A stretch of 50,561 bases of DNA from Alphaproteobacteria bacterium (GCA_021741325.1 JAIOYC010000002.1:1-50561), one strand, 5' to 3'. Shown: positions 33,746 through 42,447, counted from the first letter of the stretch. Numbers and translations are program-made. Notes: generated by a model from the letters alone, not told the origin.

Positions 33746-34522
33746 ATGAAACCCGCGGCGATCATTCCGGATAGGCCCCTGACGGAAGCCGAGATCATCG
33801 GGCAGGAATACAGTGAATTTGCCTATATCGTTTCACACGATCTTAGCGCGCCGTTGCGCCATGTGAAAGAATTCACGCGGCTTTTAATAGATCTTCGCCC
33901 CGATACCGACAATGCCGAGGAGAAAAAATACAGAGGATATCTGGAAGAATCCCTGGAAAGGCTGGACCGGATGCAGGAATCGCTTCTGGCCTTTTCCCGG
34001 CTGAACACCGTGCAAGGCATAAACAAGCCCGTGGACTGCAACCGCCTGATGGAGCAGGTGGTGGCAGGTTTGGAACCTGCCATCGCCCGGCATAACGCGA
34101 CCGTGGCCTGCGGGCTTTTGCCCATTGTCACCGGTGATCCCCGGCAATTGCAGTCTCTTTTCCATCACCTGATCGACAACGCCCTGAAATTTCACCGGGG
34201 GACAGGCAAAAGAACCGTGTTTGTCACCGCCCGCGAAGACGGAGAATTTTTTCTTTTTGAAGTCCAGGACAATGGCATAGGAGTGGCCAGCGCCTATCAC
34301 GAAGAAATTTTCCGGATGTTCCGCAGGCTGAATCCTTCGGAGTATCCCGGATCAGGCGCCGGGCTGACCCTGGCACGAAAAATCATTCAGCGGCATGGGG
34401 GATGGATGAGCCTCAAGTCCGCGGAGGACCAGGGGACATCGGTGTGTTTTTCGATTCCCAAAAACAGCGAATCTTCTCCGGAAGAGCCGAGGTTTCCGTC
34501 AATACAAAAACGCCCGGATTAA
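33746..34522 (+). CDS. Sensorless histidine kinase
   Basis: A 258-residue kinase with a phytochrome-kinase-like HisKA (YIVSHDLSAPLRHVKEF, His31) and HATPase (HHLIDNALKFHRG; DNGIGV; GSGAGLTLARKIIQRHGG). It starts only ~22 residues before the HisKA, so there is no sensor domain and no membrane helix; input must come from a partner. It is the last gene of the two-component cluster, and its stop overlaps the convergent dnaN gene by four bases. The Shine-Dalgarno sequence is missing. Confidence 0.9.
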   Translation: MKPAAIIPDRPLTEAEIIGQEYSEFAYIVSHDLSAPLRHVKEFTRLLIDLRPDTDNAEEKKYRGYLEESLERLDRMQESLLAFSRLNTVQGINKPVDCNRLMEQVVAGLEPAIARHNATVACGLLPIVTGDPRQLQSLFHHLIDNALKFHRGTGKRTVFVTAREDGEFFLFEVQDNGIGVASAYHEEIFRMFRRLNPSEYPGSGAGLTLARKIIQRHGGWMSLKSAEDQGTSVCFSIPKNSESSPEEPRFPSIQKRPD

Positions 34523-35634
34523 ACGCGCAGGGGCATCAGCACGTAAAGCGCGCTGGGATCGCCGTTGTCCTGGATGATGGTCGGGGACGCGGCGTCCGCC
34601 AGGGTGAGACGGCACCCCTCCCCTTCGATCTGGCTGGTGATGTCCAGTAGATATTTCGCGTTGAAACCGATTTCGATCTCGGTGTCGCCGTTGACCTCCA
34701 GCTCCTCTGTGGCGCTTCCGGCCTCGGGAGAGCTGGCAGAAATGGTCATGTGCTTTCCCTGCAGTGCGATTTTCACGGCACGGGATTTTCCGTCTGAAAT
34801 CGTGGAGACGCGGTCAATCGCGCTGGTGAATATTTTGGGATCGACTTCCACGATCTTGTTGTTGTTTTCGGGGATCACGCGCTGATAGTCCGGGAAGGTG
34901 CCGTCGATCAGCTTCGAGGTCAGAACCACATGATCGAAGGAAAAGCGGACTTTGTTGGCGGAGAGACCAATCCGGATCGTATCGGCCGCGTCATCGACCA
35001 GTTTGCGCAGCTCCCCGATCGCCTTGCGGGGGATGATGATTCCGGCCATGCCCTCCGCGCCCTCTGGCAGGGGCATTTCAAAACGCGCAAGACGATGCCC
35101 GTCGGTGGCCACGGCGCGCAAAACCTTCATGCCCGCGCTTTCAGCCGCGTGCAGATAAATTCCATTGAGGTAATACCGGGTTTCCTCCGTCGACATGGCA
35201 AAACGCGTCCGGTCGATAATGGCCCGCAGATCATTGGCGGGAATCGAAAATTGCGTGGGCAGTTCGCCGGCGCCGATTTCAGGGAAATCCGCCGTGGGAA
35301 GACAGCCCAGCTTGAACTGGGAGCGGCCGGATTTGACCGTCATCTGGGTTCCTTCGGCGTTCAGAGTCATTTCGACATCCGTGCCGTCGGGCAGCTTGCG
35401 CACGATATCATGGAGCGTGTGCGCGGGCGTGGTCGTGGCGCCACCCTTGGATACGTTGGCGGAAACCGATTCGCTGATCTCCAGATCCATGTCGGTGGTG
35501 GCCAGGGCCAGAACCCCCTTCTCCGCCCGCAAAAGAACGTTGGAGAGTATGGGAATGGTGTTGCGGCGCTCAACGGCGCTTTGCACGTGATTAAGGGCTC
35601 TCAGCAGCGCGGCGCGTTCGATCGTAATCTTCAT
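34519..35634 (-). CDS. dnaN: DNA polymerase III beta subunit (sliding clamp)
   Basis: A 371-residue protein, the usual length, forming the ring that tethers the polymerase to DNA. The N-terminus MKITIERAALLRALNHVQSA and the end SALYVLMPLRV are diagnostic. The three clamp domains each span about 120 residues. In many bacteria dnaN lies between dnaA and recF near the origin; here it points away from recF and is separated from it by two other genes. Upstream signals are weak. Confidence 0.97.
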   Translation of the reverse strand: MKITIERAALLRALNHVQSAVERRNTIPILSNVLLRAEKGVLALATTDMDLEISESVSANVSKGGATTTPAHTLHDIVRKLPDGTDVEMTLNAEGTQMTVKSGRSQFKLGCLPTADFPEIGAGELPTQFSIPANDLRAIIDRTRFAMSTEETRYYLNGIYLHAAESAGMKVLRAVATDGHRLARFEMPLPEGAEGMAGIIIPRKAIGELRKLVDDAADTIRIGLSANKVRFSFDHVVLTSKLIDGTFPDYQRVIPENNNKIVEVDPKIFTSAIDRVSTISDGKSRAVKIALQGKHMTISASSPEAGSATEELEVNGDTEIEIGFNAKYLLDITSQIEGEGCRLTLADAASPTIIQDNGDPSALYVLMPLRV

Positions 35635-35757
35635 GGCATTCCCATACGGTTTCGGGTCTGAAATTCCCGGCTATGTTTTAAAGAAACTGAACAGTATCAC
35701 AGGTTTTTCGGGGGAAAAAGCGCAAAAAATACAACAGGTTTGATGCATCTTCGGATT

Positions 35758-36108
35758 TCAAAAATTCACTCCCCAACCGCGCAGAAGCCAGACTGTTCCC
35801 AAATACAAAACCACCGTCCCCAGACAGGCGCCCCCCAGGGCCGCGTAAAAAGGCATCCCCGCCCGTAAAAGCACGGGCAGGACGAGAAACATCGGCAAGG
35901 AAGGCAAGACAAGCCAAAAAGTGGCCTCTGCGTGAGAAGCAATCCGTTCGGCGTCTCTGGTATCGTGCCACAGCCAGATCATGGCCAGAATTGAGACAAG
36001 CGGCAACGAAGCAATCAACGCACCCCAGGAAGGGCTGCGTTTCGCCGTTTCGGAAACCGCTGAGACCAAAACACCCGACAGCGCGGCTTTAAAGATCGGA
36101 TACCACAT
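35758..36108 (-). CDS. DUF3147 family membrane protein
   Basis: A 116-residue protein with about four membrane helices. The opening FKAALSGVLVSAVSETAKRSPSWGALIASLPLVS is close to the DUF3147 family, whose role is unknown. WLWHDTRD and FWLVLPSLPMFLVLPVLLRAG follow. It lies 25 bases downstream of nrdB on the same strand and 123 bases ahead of dnaN, so it may share the nrdB transcript. Confidence 0.8.
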   Translation of the reverse strand: MWYPIFKAALSGVLVSAVSETAKRSPSWGALIASLPLVSILAMIWLWHDTRDAERIASHAEATFWLVLPSLPMFLVLPVLLRAGMPFYAALGGACLGTVVLYLGTVWLLRGWGVNF

Positions 36109-36133
36109 GCTTTGCTCTCAGTTGGTTTTTCCT

Positions 36134-37210
36134 CTACTCCGCCGCCATGGAGCCGCCATCGTCGGAACCGCCGGTCTTTTTACCGTAGTTTCCGCTGAAA
36201 ACGCCCTTGGTGAACACATCTTCCCATGTACCCTGGGTAGAGGCCTTGGAATATTCCGTGGCGCGGTTTTCAAAAAAGTTCGTGTGCTCCGCGCCGTTCA
36301 ACATCTCATCCATCCAGGGCAGAGGATTTTTGTCGATTCCAAAAACGGCCTCGAGATTCAGCTGCTGCAGACGGCGATCGCCGATATAACGGATATAATT
36401 CTTCACCTCCGTGGGCGTCAGGCCCTCGATGGGGCCCTGTTCGAACGCCAGGTCGATGAACGCGTCCTCGAACCCGACAATCGTTTTGCAGCTCTCGGTG
36501 ATTTCGGATTTCAGCTCATCGTCCCAGATATCCCGGTTTTCATTGATGAAAGAATTGAACAGGCGGATCATCGAAATGCAGTGCAGGGTTTCATCGCGCA
36601 CCGACCATGTGACGATCTGGCCCATGCCCTTCATTTTGTTGAAGCGCGGGAAGTTCATCAGGATCGCAAAGGACGCGAACAACTGGAGCCCCTCCGTGAA
36701 GGCGCCGAACATGGCCATTGTCTTGGCGATATCCCGGCGCGATTTCATGCTGGCGTTTTGCATGTAGTCGAATTTGTCCTTCATCTCCTTGTACTGCATG
36801 AAGGCGGAGTATTCGATCTCCGGCATGCCGATGGTGTCCAGCAAATGCGAATAGGCGGCGATGTGAACGGTTTCGATGTTCGAAAAGGCGGCCAGCATCA
36901 TCTGGACCTCGACGGGGCCGAAAACCTGCGAGTAATGCTTCATGTAGCAGTTGTTGACCTCGACGTCGGACTGCGTGAAAAAGCGGAAAATCTGCGTCAT
37001 CAGATTTTTCTCCGAGGGCGTGAGCGTTTTCTTCCAGTCATGGACATCCTGGGCCAGCGGGACTTCCTCGGGCAGCCAGTGAATGCGCTGCTGGGTCAGC
37101 CATGCCTCATAGCACCAGGGATACAAGAAGGGCTTGTAGACGTGGCGCTCCTGTAAAAGGGGGGAGTTGGCGACTTGAATATCATCGGAAAGCTTTTTGG
37201 GCATGGACAT
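36134..37210 (-). CDS. nrdB: Ribonucleoside-diphosphate reductase beta subunit (class I)
   Basis: A 358-residue diiron radical subunit that feeds dNTP synthesis. The metal ligands are visible in FTQSDVEVNN, ETVHIAAYSH (Glu, His and, four residues after the His, the radical Tyr), FTEGLQLFASF, and RDETLHC. The C-terminus ends in a flexible, Gly/Ser-rich segment used to dock the alpha subunit. AAGGAG precedes the ATG. The alpha subunit gene nrdA is not adjacent. Confidence 0.95.
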   Translation of the reverse strand: MSMPKKLSDDIQVANSPLLQERHVYKPFLYPWCYEAWLTQQRIHWLPEEVPLAQDVHDWKKTLTPSEKNLMTQIFRFFTQSDVEVNNCYMKHYSQVFGPVEVQMMLAAFSNIETVHIAAYSHLLDTIGMPEIEYSAFMQYKEMKDKFDYMQNASMKSRRDIAKTMAMFGAFTEGLQLFASFAILMNFPRFNKMKGMGQIVTWSVRDETLHCISMIRLFNSFINENRDIWDDELKSEITESCKTIVGFEDAFIDLAFEQGPIEGLTPTEVKNYIRYIGDRRLQQLNLEAVFGIDKNPLPWMDEMLNGAEHTNFFENRATEYSKASTQGTWEDVFTKGVFSGNYGKKTGGSDDGGSMAAE

Positions 37211-37531
37211 GAAACTCCTTTTTGGAAGATACGTTGAGGACGAGTGTAAGGATTTTCATCCCCGCCGCCCGGCTTTTTTAAACACAAGCCGTGAATAACG
37301 GGGATAATTTCGAAGGGCGGAGACAGGTTGTACGCCTTAAATTAGCGTATGTTGTGTCTCTGGGTATTGTATACCACCATATGTGGTATATTTAAAGATA
37401 TTTTTAAGCCTTCAAAACAGCCATTTTTTAAAATTCATCCACTTTCCCGCCGAGTTTCTCAAAAAACAAAAGCTGTGACGCCGGGCGAATCCCTTTATGA
37501 TTCGGAAAGGGATAACCTTACGGACCGATAC
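37211..37531. other. Divergent control region between nrdB and recF
   Basis: This stretch of 321 bases is AT-rich, especially 37330-37440. The only clear structure is the palindrome at 37370-37390. No NrdR-type box pair and no DnaA box cluster was recognised. Confidence 0.6.
37370..37390. promoter_or_regulatory. Palindrome TATACCAC-CATAT-GTGGTATA (candidate operator)
   Basis: Eight-base arms pair perfectly around a five-base centre, ~160 bases upstream of nrdB and ~140 upstream of recF. The odd-length centre does not fit the 16-base NrdR box. It may bind a dimeric regulator of either gene. Confidence 0.5.
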
Positions 37532-38680
37532 ATGGCCTTCATATCATCATTGAAGCTTTACAATTTCCGCTGTTATGAAGACGGAGCCCTGGCCGGCATT
37601 TGCCCCGGGTTGATCGCGCTGCATGGACCCAACGGGGCTGGAAAAACCAATATTCTGGAAGCGCTTTCCCTTCTTACCCCGGGCCGCGGATTGCGCGGCG
37701 CGCGCGCGCCTGAGATGCAAAACCGCGCCCATATTTCCCCCTGGGCGGTATCCGCCAATATCGAGACCTCTTATATGTCCGTAAGAATCGGAACGGGCCG
37801 GGATCCGCAGACCGACAAGCGCACCGTGAGAATAAACGGGGAAACGGCCAAGGCCCACCATGAGCTGACGGATTATCTGGCCTGTGTGTGGCTGACGCCT
37901 CAGATGGACAGGCTGTTTCTGGATTCCGCGCGGGAACGGCGGCGATTTCTGGACCGGCTCGTCTTCGCCTTCGATCCGGGTCATTCCGCCAGCCTGAGCC
38001 GGTATGACAATGCAATGGCGCAGCGTTCCCGCCTTTTGAGAGAGGGAAGAGCCGACCCGGCCTGGCTGAACGCGCTGGAAGGGCAGATGGCTCAAACCGG
38101 GGTCGCCGTCGCCGCGGCCCGGGCGGAATTTTCCATGAGGTTGCAGGCCGCGTGCGAATCAGCAAATTCCAACGCTTTCCCCCGCGCGGCCCTCGGGGTG
38201 AAGGGCGAGATCGAAGACTGGCTTCAGGACACCCCGGCCCTTGAAGTCGAAGAAGCCTTCGCCGCGCAGCTTTCTCAAAGCCGGGGCGTGGACATGCTCA
38301 CAGGTGGGGCGGCCACTGGCCCGCACAAGAGCGACCTGATCGTGTCTTACATCGCCAAGGGGATGCCCGCCTCCCATTGTTCCACGGGAGAGCAAAAAGC
38401 CTTGCTGATCGGATTGATCCTGGCCCATGCCCGGCTAATCAAGGCCGAGCGCGGCGCTCCTCCCTTGTTGCTGCTGGACGAGGTGGCGGCCCATCTGGAT
38501 GAGGACCGCCGGGGCGCGCTGTATGAACTTTTGGAAGAGCTGCAAGGACAGGTGTGGCTGACGGGAACGGATGAGGGATTGTTCGAATCCGTGCAAAGCA
38601 CAGCCCAATTTTTAGACGTCCGGGATGTCCGGATAGCTCCGGCAGCCCAAGCGTGTGTGCTGAAATCTGTTGCGAGTTGA
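37532..38680 (+). CDS. recF: DNA replication and repair protein RecF
   Basis: A 382-residue SMC-like ATPase that helps load RecA at gaps. Walker A is GPNGAGKTN (32-40), the signature region is STGEQKALLIGLILAHARL, and Walker B/D-loop is PPLLLLDEVAAHLDEDRR. ATG 37532 starts the conserved FISSLKLYNFRCY; a frame opening 61 codons earlier has no similarity to the family. The gene stands alone without dnaA, dnaN or gyrB directly beside it. Confidence 0.95.
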   Translation: MAFISSLKLYNFRCYEDGALAGICPGLIALHGPNGAGKTNILEALSLLTPGRGLRGARAPEMQNRAHISPWAVSANIETSYMSVRIGTGRDPQTDKRTVRINGETAKAHHELTDYLACVWLTPQMDRLFLDSARERRRFLDRLVFAFDPGHSASLSRYDNAMAQRSRLLREGRADPAWLNALEGQMAQTGVAVAAARAEFSMRLQAACESANSNAFPRAALGVKGEIEDWLQDTPALEVEEAFAAQLSQSRGVDMLTGGAATGPHKSDLIVSYIAKGMPASHCSTGEQKALLIGLILAHARLIKAERGAPPLLLLDEVAAHLDEDRRGALYELLEELQGQVWLTGTDEGLFESVQSTAQFLDVRDVRIAPAAQACVLKSVAS

Positions 38681-38710
38681 ACCGCAGTGAAAAATCAGCC
38701 ATGATTCCTT

Positions 38711-40132
38711 ATGATCAGGAAACCCAAAAGCTTTAAGCCCCGGCAATTTCGGGATGCGCAAGGCGCCATCGACGCCGCCACTGAAATTTACAATGCTCAC
38801 ATAGAATATCTTCAGGGCTGCTTTCAGGATTTCGTTCGCGGCGAACCCGTCCCCAAAGCCAAAATATCCGCGGCTTACCCCTATGTGAAAATATCCACGA
38901 TCCATGCGCGGCGGCGTGATACGAGGCTGTCTTATGGTTTTGTGCCGCGTCCCGGAGTGTACGCGACCACCCTGACCCGTCCTGATATTTTTCATGATTA
39001 TTATCGGGAGCAATTCACGCAGCTTCTGGAAAACCACAATGTTCCCCTTGAAATCGGCGTGAGCACGACGCCCATCCCCGTCCATTTCGGGCTGGGGGAA
39101 GGGTTTCACCTGGAGGGCGATCTCTCGCGGGAGCAAGTCGAACAATTGCCCGATGTCTTTGATATTCCCGATCTGGACCTGATGGATGACGAGATCGCAA
39201 ACGGCACCCATATCCCGGCACCCGGCGGGGCCGAGCCGCTCTCGCTCTTCACCGCGCCGCGCGTGGATCTCAGCCTGCAGCGCCTGCGGCATTATTGCGG
39301 AACGGCGGCGCCTCACTTCCAGAAATTCATCATCTTCACGAATTATCAATTCTATATCGACGAATTCGTGAAAATGGGCATGGCCCAAAGCAGCACGGGG
39401 GGCTACACCGCCTTTACCGGGCCGGACCCAAAGAGCCGAATGCCGCAAATGCCGGCCTGGCACCTTCAGCGTTCGGACGGCAACGGAATCACCATGATCA
39501 ATATCGGTGTCGGGCCATCCAACGCCAAGACCATCACCGACCATGTCGCGGTTTTGCGTCCTCATGCGTGGCTGATGCTGGGCCACTGCGCGGGGTTGCG
39601 CAATTCGCAGCAACTGGGCGATTACGTTCTGGCGCACGGGTATCTGCGGGAGGACAATGTCCTGAACGAAGATGTGCCCCTTGCCGTCCCCATACCCGCC
39701 CTGGCCGAAATTCAGCAAGCACTGGAACAGGCCGTGGCGCAGGTGACGGGCAAGGCGGGTTATGAATCCAAAACCGTGATGAGAACCGGAACCGTGGCCA
39801 CGACGGACGACCGGAACTGGGAGCTGCGCTCATCGGTTCGGCAAAACCGCCGCCTGAGCCAGAGCCGGGCGGTGGCCATGGATATGGAATCGGGAACGAT
39901 CGCGGCCAACGGGTTTCGCTTCCGGGTGCCTTACGGGACATTGCTGTGCGTATCGGACAAACCTCTCCACGGCCAGTTGAAGCTGCCGGGCATGGCGGAC
40001 CGTTTTTACCGCGAGCGGGTGGAACAGCACCTCCAGGTGGGGCTTCTCACCATGACGCTGCTGCGGGGGTTCGACCCGGAAAAACTCCATAGCCGTAAAT
40101 TGCGCAGTTTCAACGAGGTCGCGTTTCAATAA
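38711..40132 (+). CDS. amn: AMP nucleosidase
   Basis: A 473-residue enzyme that splits AMP to adenine and ribose 5-phosphate. The N-terminal AMN domain (residues ~1-170, with PYVKISTIHARRRDTRLSYG and FHDYYREQF) is specific to this family. The C-terminal half has a nucleoside-phosphorylase fold (MINIGVGPSNAKTITDHVAV; MLGHCAGLRNSQQLGDYVLA; AVAMDMESGTIAANGFRF). It sits 30 bases after recF; its own promoter is not clear. It is convergent with the M48 protease gene. Confidence 0.95.
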   Translation: MIRKPKSFKPRQFRDAQGAIDAATEIYNAHIEYLQGCFQDFVRGEPVPKAKISAAYPYVKISTIHARRRDTRLSYGFVPRPGVYATTLTRPDIFHDYYREQFTQLLENHNVPLEIGVSTTPIPVHFGLGEGFHLEGDLSREQVEQLPDVFDIPDLDLMDDEIANGTHIPAPGGAEPLSLFTAPRVDLSLQRLRHYCGTAAPHFQKFIIFTNYQFYIDEFVKMGMAQSSTGGYTAFTGPDPKSRMPQMPAWHLQRSDGNGITMINIGVGPSNAKTITDHVAVLRPHAWLMLGHCAGLRNSQQLGDYVLAHGYLREDNVLNEDVPLAVPIPALAEIQQALEQAVAQVTGKAGYESKTVMRTGTVATTDDRNWELRSSVRQNRRLSQSRAVAMDMESGTIAANGFRFRVPYGTLLCVSDKPLHGQLKLPGMADRFYRERVEQHLQVGLLTMTLLRGFDPEKLHSRKLRSFNEVAFQ

Positions 40133-40151
40133 GAAACGGTTTGGCTTCGCC

Positions 40152-41630
40152 TCAATTTTCTATGATTTTATAAGAAGCACCCGCTTTGAGGGCTTCCTGC
40201 GGGCCCAGGCCGTTCAGCACCCGGAACCGCTGCTCGCTGAGGTTCTCGAAGGGCTGGCGGCGGGAAAGGGACGCCGCCGTATCGGCAGACCCGGCCGTTA
40301 CAATCCGGACGTGATAGGGCCTGAATTGAGCTTTTTCGGATTGATCCATCCTGCGCAGACTGTAGCTGGCGCGCTTGAGATCTTCGACGAGCGCCGGAGA
40401 AGCGCCTTCGGGGATGGCTATCTGGAAACGCGCAAACCGTGTACCGCCGGCAGAATCGCTCCACTGGATCGCGATGAGATGAATAGTGGCGGGACGGTTG
40501 TTGACCTGTCCTTTAAACGCAGCGGTCGCGGCGGGCATTCCATTCACGCTGATGCGCTCGACAGCGCCCGCCTGTCCCTTCATCCAGACCTGAGAGAGAT
40601 AAGAGGACGGATCGCGCGCGCCGCCGCCGGATTCCATGTCAAAGATAATCGCCGCGCCCGCCGGAGACGTCGCAACAACCTGCGCGGATTGATTGACCAG
40701 CGTAAAGCCCGGTGGAACCTCGAACATAAATCCCATCTCCGGATGGACAAAGCGCTGACCGCGCACGAAGCCTTGGGACGGGCTGTCGCCATAGATCATC
40801 CCGTCGATGGCGCGCAGATAGGCGTCGCGGTTTTCAACGCCGTTTTTCGAATACTGGCCCGTCTCTCCCGTCGTCTTGGCCACCCGGTCACCGGTAGGGG
40901 GGTGGGTTGAGAAATAGCTTAACCCTTCGGCCCGGCCGCTTGTCTGGTTTTCCATCGCGCTGGCGGCCTGCATGGAGGCGAGGAAGGACGGCATGGCCTG
41001 CGCGTCATAGCCTCCGCGCGTCATGTAACGCAGACCGAGCGAGTCCGCTTCGTTTTCCTGGCCGCGCGAATAGGAGCTCAGATAAAGGTTATTGCCCAGA
41101 TCAAGCGCCCGGGTCACGCCGCTGCTATCCACCGCCGCGGAGATCACCGCAGCGCCGAGAGAGGTCAACATGCCCGTGGAGTAGCGCTCCGCCGTGTGAC
41201 GGGCGGTAATATGGCCCGTTTCATGCGCCAGAACGGCGGCGAGTTCCGCCTCGCTGTTGGCCAGCGCCAGAAGCCCGCGCGATACGTATATATATCCGCC
41301 GGGCAGCGCGAAGGCATTCACGACCGGACTGTCGAGCACGAAGAATTTATATTGGACATCCGGACGCTCGGTGTCTTGCGTCACGCGCCGCCCCACCTCC
41401 CGGACATAGGCTTGCAAGGCGGGGGCATTATATTCCTTGAATTCAGCCAGGATTTTTTCGTGCTCCTGCGCGCCCACGCTGCTTTCCTGCTGAGGGGGCA
41501 TGAGGGCCGCAAACTGGGATTTGCCCGTGGCGGGGTTCACGCTGCACCCGTATAAAAACGCGCTGCCCGTAAGAACAAGCGCGGGGAGGGTCTTGCCAAG
41601 CAGGCCGGAAATTGTCCACTGTTTCATCAT
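40152..41630 (-). CDS. M48-family metalloprotease lipoprotein
   Basis: A 492-residue protein with a lipoprotein signal (LTGSAFLYGC, Cys29) and the zinc motif HETGH (His136, Glu137, His140) in ELAAVLAHETGHITARH. It resembles the BepA/LoiP-like periplasmic proteases that handle outer-membrane proteins. The C-terminal ~200 residues are a less conserved extension ending in a KAGASYKIIEN segment. Two ATGs (41630 and 41627) are possible; the first lies seven bases from a TAGTAT. The start codon overlaps that of the divergent nuclease-like gene. Confidence 0.9.
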   Translation of the reverse strand: MMKQWTISGLLGKTLPALVLTGSAFLYGCSVNPATGKSQFAALMPPQQESSVGAQEHEKILAEFKEYNAPALQAYVREVGRRVTQDTERPDVQYKFFVLDSPVVNAFALPGGYIYVSRGLLALANSEAELAAVLAHETGHITARHTAERYSTGMLTSLGAAVISAAVDSSGVTRALDLGNNLYLSSYSRGQENEADSLGLRYMTRGGYDAQAMPSFLASMQAASAMENQTSGRAEGLSYFSTHPPTGDRVAKTTGETGQYSKNGVENRDAYLRAIDGMIYGDSPSQGFVRGQRFVHPEMGFMFEVPPGFTLVNQSAQVVATSPAGAAIIFDMESGGGARDPSSYLSQVWMKGQAGAVERISVNGMPAATAAFKGQVNNRPATIHLIAIQWSDSAGGTRFARFQIAIPEGASPALVEDLKRASYSLRRMDQSEKAQFRPYHVRIVTAGSADTAASLSRRQPFENLSEQRFRVLNGLGPQEALKAGASYKIIEN

Positions 41631-42447
41631 GAAACCGATACTAGCTTTTTTTGTCATCTGGTCCAGTATTTTCATCCTGCCAGCGGCCGCGCAGGAACAA
41701 ATGCCCCACGGAGATTTCAGTTCCCTGACGGCGGGAGAAACCCTCACGGTGGAGCGCGTGATCGACCCGCTGACCATCCAGATGCGGAGCGGGCAAACCG
41801 TGTTCCTGACCGGCCTGCATTATCCCGATTTCGACCGGGGAGAGCCCGGAGAATTCGCCGTTCTGGCCACGGGCATCCTGCGGGACATGCTGGAAGGGCA
41901 GGAGGTCGTCCTCTACCGGACAAAAAAGAAAGACACGGGCCGCACGAATCGCTTCGGGCATGAAATCGCGCATATGGAACGCGCGAAAGACAAAGCGTGG
42001 GTCCAGGGAATGATTCTCACCCTCGGCCTCGCCCAGGTGGAAACAACGCGCAGCAACCCGGAAATGGACACGCAGATGCTCGCGCTTGAACAAGCCGCCC
42101 GCGCTGAAAAAACCGGCCTGTGGGAAACCGACGCCTATAAAATTCTAACCCCCGACGACGCCGACCTCTACATGGACAGCTTCCGGATCGTGGAAGGGCG
42201 GGTCCAGAGCGCCGCATTGAACAAAAACCGTCTGTATCTGAATTTCGGACCGGATTGGAAGACGGACTTTACCTTGTCCATCGCGCCCTCGGACCGGCGC
42301 CTGTTTTCAAAACAAGGGCTGGACCCGATGGCCTGGAACGGTCTGACCCTGCGCGCGCGGGGATGGCTGCGGTCCTACAACGGGCCTTACATGGAGGTAG
42401 ACCACCCGCAAGCGGTGGAAGTTCTTGCAGCGGAAAGTGCGGAATAA
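41629..42447 (+). CDS. Secreted SNase-fold (thermonuclease-like) protein with degenerate active site
   Basis: A 272-residue protein with a signal peptide (cleavage after ~PAAA, residue 21) and a staphylococcal-nuclease-like domain at ~35-165 (GQTVFLTGLHYPDFDRGEPG; NRFGHEIAHM; LEQAARAEKTGLWE). The residues matching catalytic Arg35, Glu43 and Arg87 read Phe, Asp and His, so nuclease activity is doubtful. The C-terminal ~100 residues form a second domain (LYLNFGPDWKTDFTLSI) seen in related secreted proteins. The ATG overlaps the start codon of the divergent M48 gene. Confidence 0.8.
   Translation: MKPILAFFVIWSSIFILPAAAQEQMPHGDFSSLTAGETLTVERVIDPLTIQMRSGQTVFLTGLHYPDFDRGEPGEFAVLATGILRDMLEGQEVVLYRTKKKDTGRTNRFGHEIAHMERAKDKAWVQGMILTLGLAQVETTRSNPEMDTQMLALEQAARAEKTGLWETDAYKILTPDDADLYMDSFRIVEGRVQSAALNKNRLYLNFGPDWKTDFTLSIAPSDRRLFSKQGLDPMAWNGLTLRARGWLRSYNGPYMEVDHPQAVEVLAAESAE
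41638..41643 (-). promoter_or_regulatory. -10 element for a probable leaderless M48 protease transcript
   Basis: TAGTAT on the minus strand lies seven bases before the ATG at 41630 and inside the first codons of the divergent gene. Confidence 0.35.

Noticed and set aside
36134-37210. Possible class Ib (NrdF) rather than class I NrdB
   Set aside because: No nrdH, nrdI or nrdE is nearby; the sequence resembles the alphaproteobacterial class I beta subunit, so nrdB was kept.
37370-37390. NrdR box for nrdB
   Set aside because: The palindrome has an odd-length centre, is single and lies ~160 bases upstream; NrdR sites are usually 16-base boxes in pairs closer to the start.
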